A stretch of DNA of 56,473 nt, from NCBI GenBank assembly GCA_025357055.1, contig JANXPZ010000131.1:1-56473 (forward strand), written 5' to 3'. The notes under the pieces are model-generated. The model was not told the origin of the DNA, did no database searches, and saw nothing but the letters and a program-made list of their open reading frames with translations. The position numbers and the translations under genes are program-made. This stretch comes from Candidatus Eiseniibacteriota bacterium (GTDB taxonomy: Bacteria; Eisenbacteria; RBG-16-71-46). Below, in pieces: positions 49,832-56,473 of the stretch. Numbering within the stretch: the first letter of the stretch is position 1; every line of letters starts with the position of its first letter.

Positions 49832-50709
49832 CTCGCCCCTCCGGCCTTGGCCTGCGCCTTGAGGCTCTTGCAGGCGGCCTCCATCTCGGCGAAGGTCGGC
49901 CGCGACTCGGCGAAGATCGCGCGCCGTCCGAACTCGACCGCGACGATGGGGGAGAAGCCCTTCGCGAAAGCCACGACGCACGCCTTGGTGACGTGGAAGA
50001 TGCGGGCCTCGGAGTTGTTGATGTGCTCGAGCCCGGCGGTGATCGGGTTCACGAAGCCGTAGGCGCAGAGCACCCCGAGGAACGTCCCGACCAGGGCCGC
50101 CGCCACCTTCTCGCCGATGATCTCCACCGGGCCGGAGATCGCGCTCATCGTGACGACGATGCCCAGCACGGCCGCGACGATGCCGATGCCGGGCAGCGCG
50201 TCGCCGACCCTCGCCATGGTCGTCACCGGCATCGCCTCCTGCTCGTGGTGGACGTCGATCTCGCCGTCCATGAGCGCCTCGAGGTCGTGGGGCGGCACGC
50301 TGCCGACCAGCACCAGCCGCAGCGAGTCGCACAGATAGACGATCGCGTGGTGGTGGCGCAGGACCGTGGGGTAGCGGGCGAAGAGCGAACTCTTCGCCGG
50401 GCCCTCGATGTGGGCCTCGATGGCCACCAGGCCATCGCGGCGGGCGGTCTGGAAGATCTCGTACAACATCTTGAGGACTTCGACATAGAACGTCTTGCCG
50501 AAGGGGGAAGGCTGCACGATCTTGGGCAGCTTGGCGCCGAGCGACTTGAGGACCGCAGGGGGGGTAGCGATCAGCACCGTTCCGGTGGCCGTCCCGAGGA
50601 TGACGACGAGCTCCGAGATCTGGAAGAGGGCAATGAGCTTCCCCCCGGCGATCGTGAAACCGCCGGCCACGGACGCGATGACGACGATCAGTCCGATCAG
50701 GGCGATCAT
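49828..50709 (-). CDS. motA: stator protein MotA
   Basis: Four-helix stator subunit, 293 residues. TM1 (ALIGLIVVIASVAGGFTIAG), TM2 (SELVVILGTATGTVLIATPP), TM3/TM4 (PGIGIVAAVLGIVVTMSAIS, ALVGTFLGVLCAYGFVNPIT) are clear. The proline residues before TM3 and TM4 match the conserved ones. Cytoplasmic loop with charged residues sits between TM2 and TM3. A sigma28-like promoter lies about 57 bp upstream. Confidence 0.95.
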   Translation of the reverse strand: MIALIGLIVVIASVAGGFTIAGGKLIALFQISELVVILGTATGTVLIATPPAVLKSLGAKLPKIVQPSPFGKTFYVEVLKMLYEIFQTARRDGLVAIEAHIEGPAKSSLFARYPTVLRHHHAIVYLCDSLRLVLVGSVPPHDLEALMDGEIDVHHEQEAMPVTTMARVGDALPGIGIVAAVLGIVVTMSAISGPVEIIGEKVAAALVGTFLGVLCAYGFVNPITAGLEHINNSEARIFHVTKACVVAFAKGFSPIVAVEFGRRAIFAESRPTFAEMEAACKSLKAQAKAGGAR

Positions 50710-50765
50710 TCGCGTACTCCCATGGGCTTCGACCAGGACCGGCGGACGCCCGGCCGTGCATCCAG

Positions 50766-50791
50766 TATCGGTTTGGCAGACCGTGGCTTGA
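50766..50791 (-). promoter_or_regulatory. sigma28-like promoter for motA
   Basis: Minus strand: TCAA, 16 bases, CCGATA. Same geometry as the flgL site. Confidence 0.7.
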
Positions 50792-50841
50792 GTGCCGGAT
50801 GCGGACCGTGGCGGCGGGCTGGCGGAGGTGCCGAAAGAGCC

Positions 50842-50867
50842 TCAAGGAATCCGCCCCCGGCCCGATA
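50842..50867 (+). promoter_or_regulatory. sigma28-like promoter for the chemotaxis operon
   Basis: TCAA, 16 bases, CCGATA on the plus strand, 94 bp before the cheY start. The two -35 boxes of motA and cheY are about 50 bp apart and back to back. Confidence 0.7.
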
Positions 50868-50960
50868 CTCAACAATGACTCCGGACGGCCCCTGGCCCGC
50901 CTGGAGTGCCGATGTCCCGGTCGGGGACGTGTCCTGTGTCGCTCAACTCGAGGCGGATCC

Positions 50961-51332
50961 GTGAGCAAGAGCGCCCTGGTGGTGGATGATTCCGCGACGA
51001 TGCGGGAGATGGTTTCCTACACGCTGAAGCAGGCAGGCTTCGAGCCCCTGGTCGGGAAGAACGGCCAGGATGGGCTGGAGCAGCTGTCCGGCGCACCGAT
51101 GGATCTGATCATCACCGATCTCAACATGCCGGTGATGGACGGTCTCGCCTTCATCAAGGCGGTCCGGGCCCGGGACGAGTACAAGTTCACCCCGATCCTG
51201 ATGCTGACGACGGAGTCCCAGGCCGACATGAAGGCGCAGGGGAAGGCCGCCGGCGCCACGGGCTGGCTGGTGAAGCCCTTCAATCCGGAGATGCTGCTGC
51301 AGGTGATCGCGAAGGTCGTACCCAAGACTTGA
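50961..51332 (+). CDS. cheY: chemotaxis response regulator CheY
   Basis: Single receiver of 123 residues: VVDDSATMRE (acidic Asp9-Asp10), Asp53 in LIITDLNMPVMDG, the switch Thr in MLTTES, and Lys in WLVKPF. The pattern ATMREMVSYTLKQAGFE is CheY-type. GTG start with GAGG upstream. First gene of the operon that ends with cheA. Expected to bind the FliM N-terminus. Confidence 0.94.
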   Translation: MSKSALVVDDSATMREMVSYTLKQAGFEPLVGKNGQDGLEQLSGAPMDLIITDLNMPVMDGLAFIKAVRARDEYKFTPILMLTTESQADMKAQGKAAGATGWLVKPFNPEMLLQVIAKVVPKT

Positions 51333-51393
51333 GCGGAGACGATCCATGCAACCCCGCGCGGGTCGTGGTGGTGACCATCCCACGGAGGACACG

Positions 51394-52008
51394 ATGACAA
51401 CTGGTCCGGCCGGTGACGTGACCGCCGCGATGAACGCTGCGGCCGACGCGGCCCGTTGGGATGGAGCCCCGGCGCCGATGCCCGATCTCCGGGACCGCCT
51501 GTACCTCCTGCGCGACGAGGTGCACACGACGCTGCACAGCGAGTTCGACACGACGGCGGTGGACCTCGAGCAGCTTCGCGGGATCCTGGCGGATGCCGCC
51601 GAGAAGCTCTCCGCCGCGTTCTGCGTGATGACCGGGAGCCTTTCCGAGCTGGTGCGCCTGATCGAGGCGGCCCCGGCCACGCCCGGCGTGGCGCCGCTGT
51701 CCGAGGTCGCGCTGATCGCCCGGGACATCACCTCGAGGACGGGCAGCACGGTCCAGAGCCTGCAGTTCGAGGACATGGCCACCCAGCTGCTCCAGCACGT
51801 GGGCCGTCGTCTGGCCACGCTCGAGCTGTTCTCGAAGGACATGGCGATCCTGCACCCCCATCCCGACAATCCCCGGGCCCCCTTGACGGACGAGGTGCTG
51901 GACGATCTCTTCCGGCGGCTCGATCTGCACCGCACGGAGCTCCTCGCGGTGGGACGCAAGACGGTCCAGCAGCAGTCACTGGATTCCGGCGGCATCGAGC
52001 TGTTCTGA
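51394..52008 (+). CDS. cheZ: CheZ-like CheY-P phosphatase
   Basis: A 204-residue helical protein. The motif LQFEDMATQLLQHVGRRL matches the CheZ catalytic stretch QDFQDLTGQ: Asp127 and Gln131 keep the D-x3-Q spacing of the catalytic pair. The long helices flanking it fit the four-helix bundle of CheZ, and the short acidic/hydrophobic end GGIELF could be the CheY-docking tail. The position after cheY supports this. Overall similarity to enteric CheZ is low. GGAGG precedes the ATG. Confidence 0.75.
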   Translation: MTTGPAGDVTAAMNAAADAARWDGAPAPMPDLRDRLYLLRDEVHTTLHSEFDTTAVDLEQLRGILADAAEKLSAAFCVMTGSLSELVRLIEAAPATPGVAPLSEVALIARDITSRTGSTVQSLQFEDMATQLLQHVGRRLATLELFSKDMAILHPHPDNPRAPLTDEVLDDLFRRLDLHRTELLAVGRKTVQQQSLDSGGIELF

Positions 52009-52012
52009 AGCC

Positions 52013-53377
52013 ATGAAGGCCCTCGTGGTGGACAACGACCGCATCTCGCGCGCGGTGATCAAGCGCCTGCTCAGCCATCTCAACGTCGAGGTGGTGGAGG
52101 CGGACAACGGTCTCACGGGGCTGCAGCAGCTCGAGCTGGTGGACCCCGACTTCCTGGTGCTCGACATCGAGATGCCGATCCTGAACGGGCTGGAGGCCCT
52201 GAGCGCCATCCGCCAGTCCCCCCAGCGGGCGGACGTCCCCGTCATCTGCGTCTCGGCGTCGAGCAGCAAGGAGAACGTGACCCGCATGCTGGGGCTCGGC
52301 GTCGCCGACTACATCCTCAAGCCCATCAACCCGGTCGATGCGCTGCCGCGTTTCAAGAACGTCATGTTGCGCTCGACGCAGTGGCGCCAGCGGCGCGAGG
52401 GCGGGACCTTCAACACCCTGCTCATCGTGGACGCGGATCCGAACTTCCTGGCCTTCGTGCGGCCGCTCCTCGAACAGGAGTTCGACGTCACCGACGTCTC
52501 CTCGAGCACGCAGGCGGCCGTGCGCTTCCAGGATTCGGCGGTGAAGCCCAGCCTGGTGTGCGTGGCGGAGGGGCTCCCGCTCATCAGCGAGGACGTGCTG
52601 GTGGACGTCATCCGCAAGATGTCCATCCAGGACGGCTCGACCCCGCCGCAGATCTTCCTGCTCTCGAACTCGGACGTGGACGCCGAGAAGGCGGTGCGCT
52701 ACGCGGGGGTGGTGCGCAAGTCGTTCGTCCCCGAGCAGTTCCTGGAGGAGTTCCGCCGGGTGGTGCTGCGCGACCAGAACACGTTCGAGAAGCTGCGCCA
52801 TCTCGTGCGCGAGGGCCTGCGCAAGGAGCTCGTCACGGCGACCCAGCAGACCATGGGCGTGATGATGGGCAAGGAGGTCACGGCCTTCGGCGAAGAGGAC
52901 CAGAAGGGCGTCGAGTGCCCCACCGGCGTGTGCGCGCGGGTCACCCTGCGCGACGCCGAGAGCGGCACCACCCTGCACACCGAGCTCGTCATCGGCCGCG
53001 CCCAGGCGGAGAAGATCGGTTCGCAGGTGCTGAGGCGCGAGAGCACGTTCGAGGACGGTGGTTCCGAGGTGCTCTACGAGCTCGTGAACACCATCGCCGG
53101 CCGCATCCGCGCAGGGCTTCACTCGCGCGGCTTCGATCTCAAGATGGGGCTGCCCGAGGTGGTGACGGAGGAGGTGGGGGAAGTGCCTTCCGACCTCACG
53201 GCCGTGTTCCGCTGCCTGGAGGGCGAGGTGTTCAGCCTCGGCCTGCGCGTGGTGAAGGGCGAACTCGATCTGCTGGGTGAAGCGCAGTCCGCGAAGCCGG
53301 CGTCCGGGGCGACCGCCCCTGCCGGGGCTCCCGCCGAAGCCGTGGCCGCACAGGCTGTGGACGACGTGCTCTTCTAG
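52013..53377 (+). CDS. REC-REC-CheX-type phosphatase fusion
   Basis: A 454-residue three-domain protein. REC1 (1-120) is intact: VVDNDR, Asp51 in FLVLDIEMP, Lys in YILKPI. REC2 (about 138-255) lacks the phospho-Asp: LVCVAEGLP stands in its place, and the Lys is in VRKSFVP. The C-terminal domain (about 270-420) resembles CheX/CheC-type phosphatases; SEVLYELVNTIAGR matches the E-x2-N catalytic helix. A phosphatase carrying its own receiver suggests phosphorylation-controlled signal termination (inference). An Ala/Pro tail ends in VDDVLF. Confidence 0.85.
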   Translation: MKALVVDNDRISRAVIKRLLSHLNVEVVEADNGLTGLQQLELVDPDFLVLDIEMPILNGLEALSAIRQSPQRADVPVICVSASSSKENVTRMLGLGVADYILKPINPVDALPRFKNVMLRSTQWRQRREGGTFNTLLIVDADPNFLAFVRPLLEQEFDVTDVSSSTQAAVRFQDSAVKPSLVCVAEGLPLISEDVLVDVIRKMSIQDGSTPPQIFLLSNSDVDAEKAVRYAGVVRKSFVPEQFLEEFRRVVLRDQNTFEKLRHLVREGLRKELVTATQQTMGVMMGKEVTAFGEEDQKGVECPTGVCARVTLRDAESGTTLHTELVIGRAQAEKIGSQVLRRESTFEDGGSEVLYELVNTIAGRIRAGLHSRGFDLKMGLPEVVTEEVGEVPSDLTAVFRCLEGEVFSLGLRVVKGELDLLGEAQSAKPASGATAPAGAPAEAVAAQAVDDVLF

Positions 53378-53387
53378 GAGTGACCTG

Positions 53388-53756
53388 ATGGGAACCTGCA
53401 GGACGGATGGATCCGTGCAGCCGCTCCGCGTCGAGACGGACGGTCAGCAGCAGCGCCTCTGCCTCGAGGGCGTGGTCAACGCGGCGCAGGCGCGCCGGCT
53501 CAGGGAGGAGGCGCTCGTCGCGCTCGCCGGGGCCGGGCCGGTGACGGTCGATCTCGCGCGCGCCGAGTACCTGGACGGTGCCGCGATGCAGGTCCTGCTC
53601 GCGCTGCACATGGAACTCGTCGCGCGGGGACGCGCTTTCAAGGTGGTGGCGATGGCTCCCTCGGTCGAGGACACGTTGCGGGTCGTCGGGCTCGCGGAGG
53701 CTTTCGCCGCCGATCCGCGAACTGCCCTCGAGTCGGGGGGGGGTGAGCTCTCATGA
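53388..53756 (+). CDS. STAS-domain protein in the chemotaxis operon
   Basis: 122 residues, with a STAS fold: QQQRLCLEGVVNAAQARRLR, PVTVDLARAEYLDGAAMQVL, LALHMELVARGRAFKVVAMA and VEDTLRVVGLAEAF. At the position of the phosphorylated Ser/Thr of SpoIIAA-type proteins (DSSG) it has DGAAM, so phosphorylation there is unlikely. Located directly before cheA with a 4-base overlap. Role inferred as an adaptor or partner of CheA. Confidence 0.85.
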   Translation: MGTCRTDGSVQPLRVETDGQQQRLCLEGVVNAAQARRLREEALVALAGAGPVTVDLARAEYLDGAAMQVLLALHMELVARGRAFKVVAMAPSVEDTLRVVGLAEAFAADPRTALESGGGELS

Positions 53757-55783
53757 AGGTGGATCTCAAGCGTTTCCACGAGACCTTCTTCGAAGAGGCC
53801 TTCGAGCACCTCGCCACCATGGAGGCCGGCCTGCTCGAGCTCGAGACCCGCGGGGACGATGCCGAACTGCTGAACACCATCTTCCGTGCGGCTCACTCTA
53901 TCAAGGGGGGCAGCGGCAGCTTCGGCTTCACCGAGATCGCGCGCCTCACCCACGTGCTCGAGAACGTGCTCGACCGCCTGCGCGGCGGCCGGCTGGCCAC
54001 GGAGCCCGCGCTCACGGCCCTGCTCCTCAAGGCGACCGATCTGCTGCGCGACCTGGTCGAGGCGACGCGCTCCGAGCAGGCCGGGACGGTCCCGATCGAC
54101 GAGACGGTGGCGGCGCTGGAGGCCACGCTCAGCGTCGAGCCGGCGGCGGCCGGGCCGGCCTCGGCGCGCGCGCCCGCGGGCGCGGGTCCTGGAGCCGTCT
54201 GCGAGATCAGCTTCCGCCCGCACGCGGGTTTCTTCCGCCAGGGGCAGGACGTGTTCCTCCTGCTGCAGGAGGTCGCCGAGCTGGGCGAGGTGCTGGAGGC
54301 GAAGTGTGACCGCTCCCGGCTCCCGGCGCTGGAGGCGCTGGATCCGGAGGCCTGCTACCTGTCCTGGACCTACCGGCTGCGCGGGGTGACCAGCGAGGCG
54401 GCCGTCCGCGACATCTTCATGTTCGTCGAGGACGCCTGCGATCTCATGATCACGACCGTGGCGGAGACGACTGCGTCGTCGTCCGCGGCGGCGCCGGCAT
54501 CCGCTGGAGCGCTCGCGCCGAAGCGGCAGGCCGATGCGTCCTCGATCCGCGTGCCCACCGAGAAGGTGGACGCGCTCATCAACCTGGTGGGCGAGCTGGT
54601 CATCGCGCAGGCGATGGTGAGCCAGGTCGCCAGCGGCATGACCGGCGAAGGCCTGATCCAGATCCAGGAGGCCCTGGGCATGGTCGTGCGCAGCACCCGG
54701 GACCTGCAGGAGCGCGTGATGTCCATCCGCATGCTGCCGGTAGGGTCCGTGTTCAACCGCTTCCCGCGGACCGTGCACGACCTGGCCCTGTCGCTGGGCA
54801 AGCACGTGCGCCTGGAGATCTCCGGCGCGGACACCGAGCTGGACAAGAGCGTGATCGAGCGCCTCGGCGACCCGCTCACGCACCTCATCCGCAATTCCGT
54901 GGACCACGGCATCGAGTCACCCGAGGAGCGCGTGCGCTGCGGCAAGCCCGAAGAGGGCGTCGTGCACCTGCGGGCCTTCCACGAGGGCGGCAGCGTCGTG
55001 ATCGAGATCGCGGACGACGGCAAGGGTCTCGATCGTGAACGCATCCGGCAGAAGGCCGTCGCCCAGGGCCTGGTGCGTGCGGACGCGGTGCTCGCCGACG
55101 AGGACATCCATGCGCTGCTCTTCCGCCCCGGCTTCTCCACGGCGACCGTCGTCACGGACGTCTCGGGACGCGGGGTGGGGATGGATGTGGTGAAGCGCAA
55201 CGTCGATGCGCTCAACGGCGCGATCATCGTGTCGAGCGTCGCGGGACAGGGCAGCCGCTTCCGCATCCGGCTTCCCCTCACCCTGGCCATCCTGGACGGG
55301 CTCTCCATCCAGGTGGGCCGGGAGATCTTCATCTTCCCGCTCCTCGCCATCGCGCAGTCGGTGCGCCCTGCGCCCGGCGCGATCAAGACCGTGTTGGGCG
55401 GCCGGGGCGAGATCTTCGTGCTGCGGGGCGAGCAGGTCCCGCTGCTCCGGCTGGATCGTCTGCTGGGCATCGCCGGGGCGGTGACCGATCCGTACCAGGG
55501 CATCGTGGTGGTGCTGGAATCGGACAGCTGCCGGTTCGGGGTGCTGGTGGACGACGTGCTGGGGCAGTCCCAGGTCGTCATCAAGAGCCTGGAGCAGAAC
55601 TACCGGAAGGTGGACGCCGTCATGGGAGCGACGATCATGGGGGACGGCCGGGTCGCGCTCATCATGGACGTGGTGGAATTGCACCGCATCGCCGTCCGGC
55701 GCCAGGATGAGACGGAAGCAGCTGCCGCAGAGGCGGACGCGGAGACGGGCGCAGAGGCCGTAGTCACGGCCTCGGTCCCCTGA
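53753..55783 (+). CDS. cheA: chemotaxis histidine kinase CheA
   Basis: 676 residues. Hpt/P1 with His48 in FRAAHSIKGGSGSFGF; a P2-like domain (about 147-235, ISFRPHAGFFRQGQDVFLLL); P3 dimerisation (about 255-325, VDALINLVGELVIAQAMVSQ); P4 ATPase with LTHLIRNSVDHGIESPEER (N-box), IADDGKGLD (G1) and DVSGRGVGMDVVK (G2). P5 CheW-like domain (about 505-640, FIFPLLAIAQSVRP, LLRLDRLLGI, GVLVDDVLGQSQVVIKSLEQ). The Ala/Glu tail is short. All kinase motifs are intact. No cheW follows; after it comes a terminator. Confidence 0.96.
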   Translation: MKVDLKRFHETFFEEAFEHLATMEAGLLELETRGDDAELLNTIFRAAHSIKGGSGSFGFTEIARLTHVLENVLDRLRGGRLATEPALTALLLKATDLLRDLVEATRSEQAGTVPIDETVAALEATLSVEPAAAGPASARAPAGAGPGAVCEISFRPHAGFFRQGQDVFLLLQEVAELGEVLEAKCDRSRLPALEALDPEACYLSWTYRLRGVTSEAAVRDIFMFVEDACDLMITTVAETTASSSAAAPASAGALAPKRQADASSIRVPTEKVDALINLVGELVIAQAMVSQVASGMTGEGLIQIQEALGMVVRSTRDLQERVMSIRMLPVGSVFNRFPRTVHDLALSLGKHVRLEISGADTELDKSVIERLGDPLTHLIRNSVDHGIESPEERVRCGKPEEGVVHLRAFHEGGSVVIEIADDGKGLDRERIRQKAVAQGLVRADAVLADEDIHALLFRPGFSTATVVTDVSGRGVGMDVVKRNVDALNGAIIVSSVAGQGSRFRIRLPLTLAILDGLSIQVGREIFIFPLLAIAQSVRPAPGAIKTVLGGRGEIFVLRGEQVPLLRLDRLLGIAGAVTDPYQGIVVVLESDSCRFGVLVDDVLGQSQVVIKSLEQNYRKVDAVMGATIMGDGRVALIMDVVELHRIAVRRQDETEAAAAEADAETGAEAVVTASVP

Positions 55784-55801
55784 GGTCGGCGGGGCCCGGC
55801 C

Positions 55802-55831
55802 AGCCCGCACGATTCATGAAGCGTGCGGGCT
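55802..55831. terminator. bidirectional hairpin between cheA and a minus-strand gene
   Basis: AGCCCGCACG and CGTGCGGGCT pair over 10 bp around a 10-base loop. It can end cheA transcription and also overlaps the TAG stop of the minus-strand gene. Confidence 0.7.
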
Positions 55832-56150
55832 AACGGGCCCCGTTTCGCCTGCGGTTCTGCGACTCGAGGTCCAGCGCGATGCAGTTCAGGTCGATGAGCG
55901 CGTCCTGGATCTTGTCCAGCACCCGCGCGGGCGAGTCCGCCATGCGGGCCGCGGCCTCCTGGAAGCGCGCCGTTGCCTGGTAGAAACCCTCGGCCACCGC
56001 CGCCGTCTCGTCGTGCGAGGCCGCGATCTCCCGCTGACGTGCGGCGGTTTCGTCCGCCAGCGCTTCGAGTGCGGCGCGCTGCCCGGCGGGCAGGTCGGCG
56101 ATGCGGGCGCGGAGCTGGTTCAGCGTCTGGTCGTAGCGCGTGGTGTCCAT
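55830..56150 (-). CDS. small helical protein of unknown function
   Basis: A 106-residue protein that I do not recognise. It is predicted to be almost entirely helix: LNQLRARIADLPAGQRAALE, ETAARQREIAASHDETAAVA and RVLDKIQDALIDLNCIALDL. There is no signal or membrane segment. Such a charged helical protein beside chemotaxis genes could be an adaptor or an alternative coiled-coil regulator, but nothing proves this. GGGAGG precedes the ATG; TACAAT is centred about 22 bp upstream, a possible -10. It converges with cheA. Confidence 0.72.
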   Translation of the reverse strand: MDTTRYDQTLNQLRARIADLPAGQRAALEALADETAARQREIAASHDETAAVAEGFYQATARFQEAAARMADSPARVLDKIQDALIDLNCIALDLESQNRRRNGAR

Positions 56151-56169
56151 GGTGTCCTCCCTGGACACG

Positions 56170-56175
56170 ATTGTA
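56170..56175 (-). promoter_or_regulatory. possible -10 box for the small helical gene
   Basis: TACAAT on the minus strand, a strong vegetative-type -10 in an AT-richer island. No clear -35 was found 17 bp upstream. Confidence 0.35.
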
Positions 56176-56237
56176 AACGACCGCGTTTTCGCGAAGCCAG
56201 GAAATAACGCCTGCCCGCTCCGCCCGGGACGCTCCCG

Positions 56238-56254
56238 TCGTGCAAATTGCACGA
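56238..56254. promoter_or_regulatory. palindromic operator candidate
   Basis: TCGTGCAA-A-TTGCACGA, a perfect 8+1+8 palindrome with low GC for this DNA. It lies upstream of the small helical gene (minus) and of the gene starting at the right edge. Confidence 0.5.
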
Positions 56255-56439
56255 TGCCTGCCCAAGTCTTCAAGGATCCGGCGCACGGAGCGACACTCAA
56301 TCCTGGATAGGATTCCGCATGCGTCCGTGCTCACGCGCGGACTCTGCCGTCAGGTGGCCCGTCGCGCCGCCGTGTCCGCAGACACGGGGTGGACGCTGAA
56401 GTGCCGCCCGCCTGCCTGTCCGGGACGGAGGAAGTGGAC

Positions 56440-56473
56440 ATGGAGAAGCACGAGCAGAACGTCTCCGGGATCA
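56440..56473 (+). CDS. start of an unidentified gene (cut by the window end)
   Basis: ATG with GGAGGAAG about 7 bases upstream, opening MEKHEQNVSGI. Only 11 codons are visible, so no function can be given. Given the operon context it could be a further signalling or chemotaxis gene. Confidence 0.35.
   Translation, partial: MEKHEQNVSGI

Overview
The window is high-GC DNA (about 70% G+C by eye), densely coding, with many ATGA/GTGA stop-start overlaps. It comes from a motile, flagellated, diderm bacterium. FlgH and FlgI (L- and P-ring) imply an outer membrane. No gene fixes the phylum: FlhF-FlhG-FliA order and sigma54 control resemble polar flagellates, FlaF/FlbT and the flagellin type resemble Alphaproteobacteria, and CheX-like and STAS chemotaxis genes are common outside Proteobacteria. 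I saw no rRNA, tRNA, CRISPR array, insertion sequence or prophage.

Left part (1-14.6 kb): a truncated membrane sensor kinase on the minus strand, an alpha-glucan phosphorylase, then several two-component genes. These are a very large hybrid kinase with a frameshift before its Hpt domain, a decayed response-regulator remnant, a receiver-only regulator, a PAS/GAF kinase, and a kinase-receiver protein whose ATPase motifs are eroded. A 93-bp tandem repeat separates the last two. Signalling genes here look partly in decay.

Minus-strand filament block (14.7-18.0 kb): flgL, flagellin, flbT, flaF, flgM. Promoter-like sequences matching TCAA/TAAA-N16-CCGATA or a close variant (FliA/sigma28 type) lie before flgL, flagellin and flgM. 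Facing away is a sigma54-dependent response regulator (FlrC/FlbD type), which I infer activates the hook-basal-body operons.

Plus-strand basal-body block (19.7-47.6 kb): flgB-flgC-(unknown)-fliE-fliF-fliG-fliH-fliI-fliJ-motE-like-fliK-flgD-flgE; then fliL-fliM-fliN-fliOP(fused)-fliQ-fliR-flhB-flhA-flhF-flhG-fliA-(unknown); then flgF-flgG-flgA-flgH-flgI-flgJ-flgN-like-flgK. Each of the three groups is preceded by a -24/-12 (sigma54) element. This suggests the usual hierarchy: sigma54 plus activator for basal body and hook, then FliA released from FlgM for filament, motor and chemotaxis genes.

Right part (47.8-56.5 kb): a minus-strand motA-motB-(receiver + degenerate HD-GYP) operon diverges from a plus-strand chemotaxis operon: cheY, a CheZ-like phosphatase, a REC-REC-CheX fusion, a STAS protein and cheA. 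Both have sigma28-like promoters in the shared intergenic region. CheW, CheR, CheB, receptors, FliD and FliS are not in this window. A small unknown minus-strand gene and the first codons of another gene close the window.
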